Assembly: GCA_023957375.1 (NCBI GenBank)
Contig: JAMLHB010000003.1
Location: forward strand, 69,830 to 133,829
Direction of reading: 5' to 3'
Length of the DNA: 64,000 bases
From: Flavobacteriales bacterium
GTDB taxonomy: Bacteria; Bacteroidota; Bacteroidia; Flavobacteriales_F; PHOS-HE28
In this document: positions 9,122-16,446 of the stretch, piece after piece
Layout of the letters: the number at the start of each line of letters is the position of its first letter
Numbering within the stretch: position 1 is the stretch's first letter
Position numbers and translations under genes: made by a program
Notes under the pieces: generated by a model
The model's input: the letters and a program-made list of their open reading frames with translations, nothing else
What the model was told of the DNA's origin: nothing
Databases searched by the model: none

Positions 9122-9685
9122 ATGGCCGCCGACCGCAAACTGACCATGGACGAATTGGGCCGCGTGGATGCAGCCGGATACAAGGCCATGGCCAAGCGCC
9201 GCCTGCGTTTTGTGCTGGACGATGTCCGCAGCCGGCACAACGTGGGATCCATCTTCCGCACGGCGGATGCCTTTGCCCTGGAGGGGATCGACCTGTGCGG
9301 GTTCACGCCTCTGCCCCCGCACCGCGAGATCGAGAAAACCGCACTGGGCGCCACGCTTTCCGTGCCCTGGAAGCACCATGCCACCACGTTGGAGGCGGTG
9401 CAGCTGCTCAAGGCGGAAGGCTGGGAGGTGTGGGCGGTTGAACAGACGGTACTGGCCGTACCGATCACCGCTTGGAGTCCGGACCTTGTGCGCGGCATCG
9501 CTCTGGTGCTGGGCAACGAACTGCACGGTGTGTCGGATGAGGTGGTGGGCCTGTGCGACGGGGCTGTGGTGGTGCCGCAAGGGGGCTCGAAGCACTCGCT
9601 CAATGTCTCTGTCTGCGCGGGCGTTGTGGCCGCCTGTACCGTGCTCGGCATTTCCCGGCCCGGCACGGAGGCAACCAGGCCGTAG
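9122..9685 (+). CDS. TrmH/SpoU family tRNA/rRNA ribose methyltransferase
   Basis: The 187-residue protein has the SPOUT knot motifs: motif 1 HNVGSIFRTADAF near residue 39, motif 2 ALVLGNELHGVSDEV near residue 125 and motif 3 VPQGGSKHSLNVSVCAG near residue 150. Motif 3 normally reads MxGxxxSLNVSVAAG, so QGGSKHSLNVSV is slightly variant but keeps the SLNVSV core. Such enzymes 2'-O-methylate ribose in tRNA or rRNA using S-adenosylmethionine. It lacks an extra N-terminal RNA-binding domain, so the target base cannot be stated. The gene is divergent from mutS with a 92-nt gap. Confidence 0.9.
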   Translation: MAADRKLTMDELGRVDAAGYKAMAKRRLRFVLDDVRSRHNVGSIFRTADAFALEGIDLCGFTPLPPHREIEKTALGATLSVPWKHHATTLEAVQLLKAEGWEVWAVEQTVLAVPITAWSPDLVRGIALVLGNELHGVSDEVVGLCDGAVVVPQGGSKHSLNVSVCAGVVAACTVLGISRPGTEATRP

Positions 9686-9740
9686 TTGCTACGTTTAAGG
9701 TGCGGACCTATTTTTCAGGCCCCGGGTGCACGTCTTCTTC

Positions 9741-9748
9741 TATATTTG
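9741..9748 (+). promoter_or_regulatory. -7 element TATATTTG before the DUF6089-like gene
   Basis: This exact TAnnTTTG match ends 19 nt before the GTG at 9768. It lies downstream of an alternative ATG at 9726, so a transcript from here could not use that ATG. It therefore supports the GTG start, which also begins a signal peptide. Confidence 0.5.
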
Positions 9749-9767
9749 GCACAGATCTTCATCGGAA

Positions 9768-10724
9768 GTGAACACCAAGCAGCTCCTCCCGTCAGCGGCC
9801 CTGTTGTTGGGCTTGGCTTTGGCCCCAGCGGCGGAAGCCCAGTACTTCCGTTCGTCCAACTACTGGAAGACGCACCGGAACGAGATCGCGGTGGGCTTGG
9901 GGATCAGCAATTTCCTGGGTGAGCTGGGTGGCCGCAACCAGATCGGGTCGCCTTTTGTCTGGGACTTGGAGTTCAGCCAGACCAAGCCTGCGTTCAGCCT
10001 GGGCTACCGCTACTACCTCGCCCAACGGATCTCGATCCGGGCCAACGGCACCTACGGCGTGTTGGCGGGCAACGACAACCTCACCGAGGAGTTGTTCCGC
10101 AACAACCGCAACCTGAGCTTCAAGTCCACGATCATCGAAGGCCAGATTTGCCTTGAATGGCACCCCTTCCAGGAAGTGCCCGGGCACCTGTACGACCTGC
10201 GCGGCGTGAAAGGCATGGCACCCAGCCGTACCGGGCTGTACTTCTTCCTCGGGGTGGGCGGATTCCATTTCAACCCCAAGACGCAGTTTGACGGTGCCTG
10301 GGTGGAGTTGAAGCCGCTGCACACGGAGGGGCAGGGCTTGGCCAACGGACCCGAGGAATACGAGCTCACCCAATTTTGCGTGCCCATGGGCCTTGGCGTT
10401 CGCAGGGCGTTGAACAAGACCATGACCCTTGGGCTGGAGCTGCAGTACACCAAGACTTTCACCGACTACATTGATGATGTGAGCGGCGAATACTACGACA
10501 AGGAAGCGCTGAAGGAGAACTTCGGTTTGCTGTCCGCCTACCTGTCGGACCCCAGCTTGGGCGTGGTTCCGGGTCAAACCCACACCGGGCAGCAGCGCGG
10601 CTACAAAGACCACAACGACGCCTACTTGTTCCTGAAGGTGCAATTGCACTACAAGCTGTTCAAGTTCCGTGCGAAGAACAAGCAGTACCGTACGCGGATC
10701 CGCCGCCAGAAGGTGGTGTTCTAA
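9768..10724 (+). CDS. DUF6089-like outer-membrane protein
   Basis: From the GTG at 9768 the 318-residue protein starts with a signal peptide ending in AAEAQ. It then matches the Bacteroidota DUF6089 style: YWKTHRNEIAVGLGISNFLGELGG near the N-terminus, followed by barrel strands such as FSLGYRYYLAQRISIRANG and LYFFLGVGGFHFNPK. The C-terminus ends in a basic tail. DUF6089 proteins are predicted outer-membrane barrels of unknown role, often near cell-envelope genes. A strong terminator follows within 25 nt and a TATATTTG promoter precedes it, so it is probably a single-gene transcript. Confidence 0.8.
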   Translation: MNTKQLLPSAALLLGLALAPAAEAQYFRSSNYWKTHRNEIAVGLGISNFLGELGGRNQIGSPFVWDLEFSQTKPAFSLGYRYYLAQRISIRANGTYGVLAGNDNLTEELFRNNRNLSFKSTIIEGQICLEWHPFQEVPGHLYDLRGVKGMAPSRTGLYFFLGVGGFHFNPKTQFDGAWVELKPLHTEGQGLANGPEEYELTQFCVPMGLGVRRALNKTMTLGLELQYTKTFTDYIDDVSGEYYDKEALKENFGLLSAYLSDPSLGVVPGQTHTGQQRGYKDHNDAYLFLKVQLHYKLFKFRAKNKQYRTRIRRQKVVF

Positions 10725-10747
10725 ACGGCGGCTTTCCAGGCATCGCC

Positions 10748-10778
10748 AGACCCCCGGCAGCACCGGGGGTCTTTTTTT
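10748..10778 (+). terminator. Intrinsic terminator after the DUF6089-like gene
   Basis: A 10-bp perfect stem (AGACCCCCGG with CCGGGGGTCT) closes a 5-nt loop and is followed by a run of T residues. It lies 24 nt past the stop codon at 10724 and is the best intrinsic terminator in the window. Confidence 0.9.
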
Positions 10779-10788
10779 AGGGTGCCCT

Positions 10789-11994
10789 TCAGCACAAGCG
10801 GCCTGCAAGGAAACCCGTGGTCCATGCGGCCTGGAAGTTGAAACCTCCAGTGATACCGTCGATGTCCAGCACCTCACCGGCAAAATACAAGCCCGGTACC
10901 ACGCAGCTCTGCATGGTTTGGGGGTCCACTTCTTCCAAGGCAACTCCGCCTGCGGTGACAAACTCCTCCTTGAAGGTGGTCTTGCCGGCCACGGTGTAGC
11001 GATCGTTGGTGAGCAGGTCCACCAAGCGGTTGCGGTCCTTTTTGCCCACCTCGCTCCACGGTTTCTCCGCAGGAATGCCGGCTTTGGCCAACAAGAACTC
11101 CCAGAGGCGGTGCGGCAGTTGGAACGGGTTGGCGTTGCGGGCCTGCTTGCGTTGCATGTTTTCGGCGGACAAAGCGGCACGCACCTCCTCCTCCCCTGTT
11201 CCGCCGAGCCAATGCAATTGCAGGGTGAATCGATAGCCCAAGCCATGGATGGCGCGTGCGCCCCAGGCACTGAGCTTCAGCACGGCAGGGCCGCTCATGC
11301 CCCAATGGGTGACCAGTAGCGGGCCGTTGCTTTCCAGGTCCGTGCCGATGATGCGCAACCGCGCCGGATCGGCCACCACGCCCATCAGCCCACGCACTGG
11401 CTCCCCGGGCATGTTGAAGGTGAACAGCGACGGAACCGGCGGAACGATGGTGTGGCCCAGCGCTTTCAACCAGGCGTAGCCTTCCGGCTTGGGATGGCCA
11501 CCGGTGGTGATGATCAGGCGGTCCCCCTCCAGCATCCCGCCGCGTTCCATCTTCAACTGAAAGGCCCCGGAGGACAACCGTTCCACCGCCTGCACGCCGG
11601 ACTGCCGCATGATGCGCACGCCGCAGCGCTCCGCCTCATTCATCAAACAATCAATGATGGTTTCCGAGCTGTCGGAAACAGGGAACATGCGTCCATCCGC
11701 TTCCGCCTTCAGTTGCACGCCGCGTTGCGCAAACCAGGCCATCGTGTCCTTCACGCTGAACCTTTCAAACGCTTTCCGCAGGAAGCGCTCCCCGCGCGGA
11801 TAACTCGCCGCAAGCTTGCGGATGTGGTGCTGGTTATGCGTGACGTTGCAGCGCCCGCCGCCGCTGATGCGCACCTTGGCGAGCAGCTTGTCGGTCTTTT
11901 CCAACAGGATCACCTCGTCCGCCGGGTGATGCGCTTTGGCACTTATGGCCGCGAAGAAGCCTGCTGCCCCGGCACCGGCCACGATGATGCGCAT
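10789..11994 (-). CDS. HI0933/YhiN-type NAD(P)/FAD-dependent oxidoreductase
   Basis: The 401-residue protein starts at the ATG at 11992-11994. It opens with the FAD-binding Rossmann motif IIVAGAGAAGFFAAI (GxGxxG), carries KVRISGGGRCNVTH near residue 40, and closes with GLYFAGEVLDIDGITGGFNFQAAW. These are hallmarks of the HI0933/YhiN/BaiN flavoprotein family; one characterised relative reduces bile-acid intermediates, but the general role is unknown. Codons upstream in frame are an 8-bp repeat array and are not coding. CATCTTTG, a near -7 element, lies 4 nt before the ATG and directly abuts the repeat array, so array length could alter the promoter's upstream region. Confidence 0.9.
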   Translation of the reverse strand: MRIIVAGAGAAGFFAAISAKAHHPADEVILLEKTDKLLAKVRISGGGRCNVTHNQHHIRKLAASYPRGERFLRKAFERFSVKDTMAWFAQRGVQLKAEADGRMFPVSDSSETIIDCLMNEAERCGVRIMRQSGVQAVERLSSGAFQLKMERGGMLEGDRLIITTGGHPKPEGYAWLKALGHTIVPPVPSLFTFNMPGEPVRGLMGVVADPARLRIIGTDLESNGPLLVTHWGMSGPAVLKLSAWGARAIHGLGYRFTLQLHWLGGTGEEEVRAALSAENMQRKQARNANPFQLPHRLWEFLLAKAGIPAEKPWSEVGKKDRNRLVDLLTNDRYTVAGKTTFKEEFVTAGGVALEEVDPQTMQSCVVPGLYFAGEVLDIDGITGGFNFQAAWTTGFLAGRLC

Positions 11995-12006
11995 GGGGCA
12001 AAGATG

Positions 12007-12086
12007 GGAGGAAGGGAGGAAGGGAGGAAGAGAGGAAGAGAGGAAGAGAGGAAGAGAGGAAGGGAGGAAGAGAGGAAGAGAGGAAG
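12007..12086. repeat. Array of ten 8-bp polypurine repeats
   Basis: Ten consecutive 8-bp units of (A/G)GAGGAAG run from 12007 to 12086, all purine on the plus strand. The array lies directly upstream of the -7-like CATCTTTG of the YhiN-type gene, where the -33 region would be. The unit length and composition resemble the larger array at 53208-53447. Confidence 0.9.
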
Positions 12087-12137
12087 AGGGGGCACGTGAA
12101 ACTCCCGCTTGGAAAGTCAGCAAACGGAGGGCGATGG

Positions 12138-12647
12138 CTAAAGCGTTCCGGCGTGACCCTGCTGCGATGAAGGGGGCGGCTCAATGAAAAATTGGTTCTT
12201 CAACGAGTCCATCCGCTGCATCATGTCCTGCATGTAGCGCTGGTTCAGTTCCATGCGCTTGCGGAAGAAGTCGTTGTGGAAGAAATCAAAGCCCAGCAGG
12301 CTGTCGTTGAAGAACAGGTTGTTCATGCCGGGCCCCATCATGCCCATGCCGTCCGGCCTGTTGAATTGGCCCATGAACTGCTGCATCAGACTGTCCATGC
12401 GCAAGCTGTCGCCACCCATGCCGTTGTAAACGCTGGTGTAGGTGGAATCATACCGGACCAGGTTGCCCTGATCGTCGTACACCTTGTTCACGCGCACATT
12501 CACTTGGGGCGTGTCCGCAGCCAGTGCTTGGGCCTGGGGTTGGGCGTGACCGGCCCTTGGCCTTTCATTCTGGGCGTTGCAGGCCGCTGATCCCATGGCC
12601 AGCACGCTTGCCAGCATGGCCCATTTCACCATTGCGTGCGCATCCAT
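12138..12647 (-). CDS. Small exported or lipid-anchored protein, unknown function
   Basis: This 169-residue protein starts at the ATG at 12645-12647, preceded closely by GGAAAG; a second ATG at 12632 would remove five residues. It begins with a signal sequence ending SAACNAQ, which could be a weak lipobox. The mature part carries VNVRVNKVYDDQGNLVRYDSTY, then a Met- and Phe-rich segment (MGMMGPGMNNLFF, FFHNDFFRKRMELNQRYMQDMMQRM). I do not recognise the family. It lies 70 nt downstream of hsp20 on the same strand, so a stress-related envelope role is possible but is inference only. Confidence 0.65.
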   Translation of the reverse strand: MDAHAMVKWAMLASVLAMGSAACNAQNERPRAGHAQPQAQALAADTPQVNVRVNKVYDDQGNLVRYDSTYTSVYNGMGGDSLRMDSLMQQFMGQFNRPDGMGMMGPGMNNLFFNDSLLGFDFFHNDFFRKRMELNQRYMQDMMQRMDSLKNQFFIEPPPSSQQGHAGTL

Positions 12648-12717
12648 CTTTCCGTCATTTTGTGGTGGTGGCCGGGGCGCCTCCTGTTGGCGGTACCCCG
12701 GCCTTCCCTCCACCATG

Positions 12718-13161
12718 TCACTTAATGCTGATCTGGCGCGACTTCGGCTTGCTCTCCTCGCGCTTGGGGATGGTGAGCGTGAGCACGCCATTGGCATAGT
12801 CCGCAGCCACCTTGGCGGCGTCCGCGGTGTTGGGTAGCATGAAGCTGCGTTCAAAGGAGGCGCGGCTGAACTCCTTGCGCGTGTAGCGCTCCTCCTCTTT
12901 CCGCTCTTCGGTGGCATGTTCGCCACGGATGGTGAGCGTATCCTCCTGCAGGTCCACCTTCAGGTCCTTCTTGTCGAAACCAGGTGCCTCCATTTCCAGG
13001 CGGTAGTCCTTGGTCCGTTCGGTGATATTCACGCGGGGCGTGTGGATCGAGAGTCCGTCGCTGCCTAACAGGTGTGCGATGTTGGAGCCGAAAATCTCGC
13101 TGGCCAAGCGGTCGACCGGGAACGCTTCGTCCACCGGTCCACGATACTTCATCAGTGCCAT
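12718..13161 (-). CDS. Hsp20/alpha-crystallin small heat-shock protein
   Basis: A 147-residue ATP-independent chaperone that holds unfolding proteins. The alpha-crystallin domain runs from about residue 42 (PRVNITERTKDYRLEMEAPGF) through DTLTIRGEH to the conserved ANGVLTLTIPK near residue 123. The C-terminal I-x-I anchor is present as ISIK. Length is typical. It is divergent from the SRAP gene, and the exported protein downstream may be in the same transcript. Confidence 0.95.
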   Translation of the reverse strand: MALMKYRGPVDEAFPVDRLASEIFGSNIAHLLGSDGLSIHTPRVNITERTKDYRLEMEAPGFDKKDLKVDLQEDTLTIRGEHATEERKEEERYTRKEFSRASFERSFMLPNTADAAKVAADYANGVLTLTIPKREESKPKSRQISIK

Positions 13162-13254
13162 GTGGTTGTTGGTTTTGGTCGTTCAAAAGGGGAACAGGTG
13201 CGGTGGGATTTTGTTTCAGGTTCCAATGTGAAAAAGATCCAAGCGCCGCAGGCA

Positions 13255-13262
13255 TACTTTCG
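13255..13262 (+). promoter_or_regulatory. -7 element TACTTTCG before the SRAP gene
   Basis: TACTTTCG fits TAnnTT(T/C)G and ends 4 nt before the ATG at 13267. Transcription would start at or very near the start codon, predicting a leaderless mRNA. Confidence 0.45.
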
Positions 13263-13266
13263 TTCC

Positions 13267-14037
13267 ATGTGCTACAGCGCCAAAAGCCTGAAGACCGCAG
13301 CCTTGAAACGTGCCGTTCACGATGGCGACAAGGCCATTGCCGAGCAGTTGCGCACGGAGCTGGAGGAACTGCCCGGCTTGGCGGGCCGCGTGTACGTGAG
13401 TGCCTTCGAGCACCCTGCACTGGTGGGATTTACTGATGCGGAGCCGTACCGCCCGCAACTGCTCACCTGGGGGTTGATCCCGGCGTGGACCAAGGATGAG
13501 GCGCAGGCCAGGAAGCTGCGCGTGCAAACGCTGAACGCGCGCGGTGAAACAATCTTCGACAAGCCCGCCTTCCGGAAATCGGCGATGGACAAGCGCTGCC
13601 TGATCTTCGTGAATGGCTTCTACGAGCACCAGCACTTCATGAAGCGCACCTACCCGTGGTTCATCCACGTGAAAGGGCGCGAGGCTTTTGCGCTGGCGGG
13701 TTTGTGGGAGGAATGGCGCGACCCGGCAAGCGGGATTGCACAACGCACCTTCTCCATCGTCACCACGGCGGGCAATGCACTGATGGCGAAAATCCACAAC
13801 AACCCCAAGCTGGACGGGCCGCGCATGCCCTTGATCCTTCCAGCGGAGCTGGAGGATGAATGGCTGCGGCCCATCGCCGATGAACGCGATGCGGAGCGCA
13901 TCAAGCAGCTTGTGCTGCCATTTCCCGAAGCGGAGATGGAAGCGCACACGGTGCGGCCGCTCTTAGGCAAGGCGGCGGGCAGCGATCAGGGTAAGGCGAG
14001 CGATCCGTTCGAGTACCCGGAGCTGGCGTTTGCGTGA
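13267..14037 (+). CDS. SOS response-associated peptidase (SRAP/YedK family)
   Basis: The 256-residue protein starts MCYSAKS, so that after Met removal the catalytic Cys2 is N-terminal. SRAP proteins cross-link to abasic sites in single-stranded DNA through that cysteine. Other family residues are Asn90 and Glu94 in TLNARGET, Glu120 in GFYEH and His177 in AKIHNNPKLDGPRMPLIL; the insert between His177 and RMP is longer than in E. coli YedK. Upstream in-frame codons lack coding character. The last ~15 codons fall within a 210-bp segment that is repeated at 16231, where only a tail remnant of this gene remains. Confidence 0.95.
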   Translation: MCYSAKSLKTAALKRAVHDGDKAIAEQLRTELEELPGLAGRVYVSAFEHPALVGFTDAEPYRPQLLTWGLIPAWTKDEAQARKLRVQTLNARGETIFDKPAFRKSAMDKRCLIFVNGFYEHQHFMKRTYPWFIHVKGREAFALAGLWEEWRDPASGIAQRTFSIVTTAGNALMAKIHNNPKLDGPRMPLILPAELEDEWLRPIADERDAERIKQLVLPFPEAEMEAHTVRPLLGKAAGSDQGKASDPFEYPELAFA

Positions 14038-14208
14038 ACGGAACACGATCACTGGCGGGTAGCAACGACCTTCCTGTATCCCGACAGCGGCACATGGCAC
14101 GGACGATCCCGTTCCGTTCCGAAGTTTTCCGGATGCGCTCCCTCTTGCTCCTCGTACTACCGTGCTTCGCTTTGGGGCTCTTCGCGCAGGACATCTTCCA
14201 TGTGATTT
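13993..14208 (+). repeat. Direct repeat copy A (SRAP tail plus PNGase head)
   Basis: This ~213-nt segment aligns with 16231-16446 at roughly 92% identity by my count (about 17 mismatches, no gaps). It holds the last codons of SRAP, the spacer and the first ~25 codons of a PNGase F-like gene. Identity stops abruptly after the signal peptide. Confidence 0.9.
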
Positions 14209-14396
14209 TCCGTGGCCGCGTCAGCACGTTTATCCGGAAATTCGACGATCGCTACCCGGTGATCCATCCCGGATCGGTCGCTGCCTCCGGTACCTTCAGC
14301 ACCAGCCCTGTGAATGAGAGTTTCCGGATCGGCTACCTAACGGACGTGCGGAAGTTGGAGGAGTACGAACCCATCGCCGTGCCGCCCGGTGCCTGA
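14133..14396 (+). pseudogene. Truncated copy of the PNGase F-like gene start
   Basis: An 87-codon frame opens with the same signal peptide (MRSLLLLVLPCFALGLFAQD) as the full PNGase F-like protein at 16371. After residue ~25 it shows no similarity to that protein and ends before the Crp gene. The tail (SFRIGYLTDVRKLEEYEPIAVPP) is not recognised. It is most likely a gene head left by duplication or integration and fused to unrelated sequence; it could still be expressed as a small secreted protein. Confidence 0.6.
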
Positions 14397-14414
14397 ACTT
14401 TCCCGGCCGGCCTG

Positions 14415-14422
14415 TAACTTCG
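14415..14422 (+). promoter_or_regulatory. -7 element TAACTTCG before the Crp/Fnr gene
   Basis: TAACTTCG ends 5 nt before the ATG at 14428, predicting a leaderless transcript. The identical octamer precedes the ATPase gene at 21244. Confidence 0.45.
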
Positions 14423-14427
14423 AAGGC

Positions 14428-15072
14428 ATGCAAGGCCCAACTTCCCTGCCTCATCCGGATGAAATCATTCTTGCAGCCTTCAAAGAGCACATCATGCAGG
14501 GCTCAGGCATCCATGGCGATGAATTCGACCGGGCCGCGCACCTGCTGCGCACCGCACAATTCAACAAGGGCGATGTGTTGCTGGAGACCGGGTCCGTTTG
14601 CAAGGATGCCTTCCATGTGACCAAGGGCCTCCTGCGCGTGGCCACCCTGGACAGCGATGGCAACGAGCACATCGTGCAGTTCGCGCCCGAAGGCTGGTTC
14701 GCCTCAGACCGGGGCAGCATGTACTTCAATGAGCCTTCCAAGCTGCGCATCGATGCCATCGAGGACAGCGCCGTGGTGCTGATCGGGCAGGACTTCTTCG
14801 ATGCCCTCTCCTCCGCCAGTGAAAAATTCCGCAGCTACAACACCACCCTGCTGCACAACCACATCCGCCATATCCAGGACCGCGTCGCGCTGTTGCTGGG
14901 GGCGCGCGCCGATGAGCGCTACCAGACCTTCATCCGCATGTACCCGGACCTGCTGCTGCGGGTGCCGCAAAAGATGATCGCCAGCTACCTCGGCATCACG
15001 CCGGAATCGTTGAGCCGGGTGCGGAGAGAATTGGCGGAGCGGAATTTCAAGGGGAGGGCAGCGAAGAAGTGA
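14428..15072 (+). CDS. Crp/Fnr family transcriptional regulator
   Basis: The 214-residue protein has a cyclic-nucleotide-binding-type beta-roll (FNKGDVLLETGSVCKDAFHVTKGLLRV, residues ~46-72) and a C-terminal helix-turn-helix (QKMIASYLGITPESLSRVRRE). The cAMP-contact RxS pattern in the phosphate cassette is not evident, and there is no Fnr-type Cys cluster, so the ligand is unknown. I prefer the ATG at 14428 over an upstream start because the TAACTTCG promoter sits just before it. The pirin gene follows on the same strand 132 nt downstream, so this regulator may control pirin. Both lie between the two 210-bp direct repeats. Confidence 0.9.
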   Translation: MQGPTSLPHPDEIILAAFKEHIMQGSGIHGDEFDRAAHLLRTAQFNKGDVLLETGSVCKDAFHVTKGLLRVATLDSDGNEHIVQFAPEGWFASDRGSMYFNEPSKLRIDAIEDSAVVLIGQDFFDALSSASEKFRSYNTTLLHNHIRHIQDRVALLLGARADERYQTFIRMYPDLLLRVPQKMIASYLGITPESLSRVRRELAERNFKGRAAKK

Positions 15073-15204
15073 TGAGGAAAGGAAGAGTGAGCGCCACGCA
15101 TCTCCAATTCACTTCCTCTCTTCTTCACCTCTTCCCATTTCCTACCATACATCAATGCACCGCTGCATCCTGCGCCGGACCTTTGCACCACGCAGGAGCA
15201 AAGC

Positions 15205-16137
15205 GTGAACACGATGACAACAGACACCCTGAAGAACACTGCTACCAACGAACCAATGACCGCCACGGACTACCGCCCCATCGAGCGCGTGATCGCACCG
15301 CCCCGCGCGCACATGGTGGGCGATGGCTTCCGCGTACACGGCTTTCTGCCCGCCACCGTGGGCATGCAGCGCATGAGCCCGTTCCTGGTGATGGACTACA
15401 ACAGCAAGTGGGACGTGCCGGCAGGCACTACGCCGCGCGGTGTGGGCGTGCATCCGCACCGCGGCTTCGAAACGGTGACCATCGCCTACAAAGGCCGCGT
15501 GGCGCACCATGACAGCAGCGGCGGCGGCGGCGTGATCGGTGAGGGCGACGTACAATGGATGACCGCCGCTTCCGGCGTGCTGCACAAGGAGTACCACGAG
15601 GAGGAATTCAGCAAGTCCGGCGGCATTTTCCAGATGGTGCAGCTTTGGGTGAACCTGCCCGCAAAGGACAAGATGAGCACCCCGAAGTACCAGGCCATCA
15701 CACACGCCAGGATGGCGCAGCATGCGCTGCCGGACAACGGCGGCAGCATGGAGGTGATCGCCGGCAACTACCAGGGCACGCAAGGTCCGGCCACCACGTT
15801 CACACCTGTACACCTGTACAACGCGCGCCTGAACAAAGGTGGAAAAGCGGAGCTGGAATTCCCCGCGCACTACAACACCGCGCTGCTGGTGATCGAAGGC
15901 AGCATCCGCGTGAACGGCACCGAACAAGTGCCCACGGACCACTTCGTGCTGATGGGCAATGCACCGGGCAAGATCCTGCTGGAAGCCACGGAACAAGCGG
16001 TGGTGCTGGTGCTGAGCGGTGAGCCGATCAATGAGCCCATCGCAGCCTACGGCCCGTTCGTGATGAACACCGAGGCGGACATCCGCCAGGCGATCGAGGA
16101 CTTCAACCAGGGGAAGTTCGGGTACTTGGAGGATTGA
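15205..16137 (+). CDS. Pirin family protein
   Basis: The 310-residue bicupin has the pirin N-terminal metal site HPHRGFETVTIAYKG with a further histidine in VAHHDSSG, and the GEGDVQWMTAASGVLHKE motif. Pirins bind iron; some act as quercetin dioxygenases, others as transcription cofactors. The GTG at 15205 is preceded by AGGAG with good spacing; an ATG at 15214 is the alternative. GACCTTTG at 15178-15185 is a near -7 element. Its neighbour upstream is a Crp/Fnr regulator, and both are bracketed by direct repeats, suggesting that they entered as a unit. Confidence 0.93.
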   Translation: MNTMTTDTLKNTATNEPMTATDYRPIERVIAPPRAHMVGDGFRVHGFLPATVGMQRMSPFLVMDYNSKWDVPAGTTPRGVGVHPHRGFETVTIAYKGRVAHHDSSGGGGVIGEGDVQWMTAASGVLHKEYHEEEFSKSGGIFQMVQLWVNLPAKDKMSTPKYQAITHARMAQHALPDNGGSMEVIAGNYQGTQGPATTFTPVHLYNARLNKGGKAELEFPAHYNTALLVIEGSIRVNGTEQVPTDHFVLMGNAPGKILLEATEQAVVLVLSGEPINEPIAAYGPFVMNTEADIRQAIEDFNQGKFGYLED

Positions 16138-16200
16138 GGAATATCCAAGGAGGGGCGAATTGGCTGTGGCGTCAGCGGGCACTTTAGTTCAAGGAACGCA

Positions 16201-16217
16201 CTCGGCAAAAAGCCGAG
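16201..16217. repeat. Short dispersed palindrome
   Basis: CTCGGC and GCCGAG pair around an AAAAA loop. An 18-nt core (CGGCAAA, A or T, AGCCGAGCGC) recurs at 31005-31022 with one mismatch. No T-run follows, so a terminator is unlikely; it resembles a REP-type dispersed palindrome. Confidence 0.6.
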
Positions 16218-16230
16218 CGCCAGCTTCAAA

Positions 16231-16446
16231 AAAGCCAGCGATCCGTTCGAGCATCCGGAGCTGGCCTTTGCGTGAACGGAACACGATCACTGGCCGGTAG
16301 CGACGGTCTTCCTGTATCCCGACCGCGGCACATGGCGCGGACAATCCCGTTCCGTTCCGAAGTTTGCCGCATGCGCTCCCTCTTGCTCCTCGTACTGCCG
16401 TGCTTCGCTTTGGGGCTCTTCGCGCAGGACACCTTCCATGTGGTTT
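16231..16446 (+). repeat. Direct repeat copy B (SRAP tail remnant plus PNGase head)
   Basis: This is the partner of 13993-14208. It encodes an SRAP tail remnant (KASDPFEHPELAFA and a stop at 16273-16275) with no SRAP gene body before it, then leads into the intact PNGase F-like gene. Confidence 0.9.

Noticed and set aside
11995-12123. N-terminal extension of the YhiN-type protein
   Set aside because: The extension is the translated polypurine repeat array; the FAD motif starts at the ATG at 11994.
16201-16217. Rho-independent terminator after pirin
   Set aside because: The hairpin is not followed by T residues on either strand, and its core recurs elsewhere as a dispersed palindrome.
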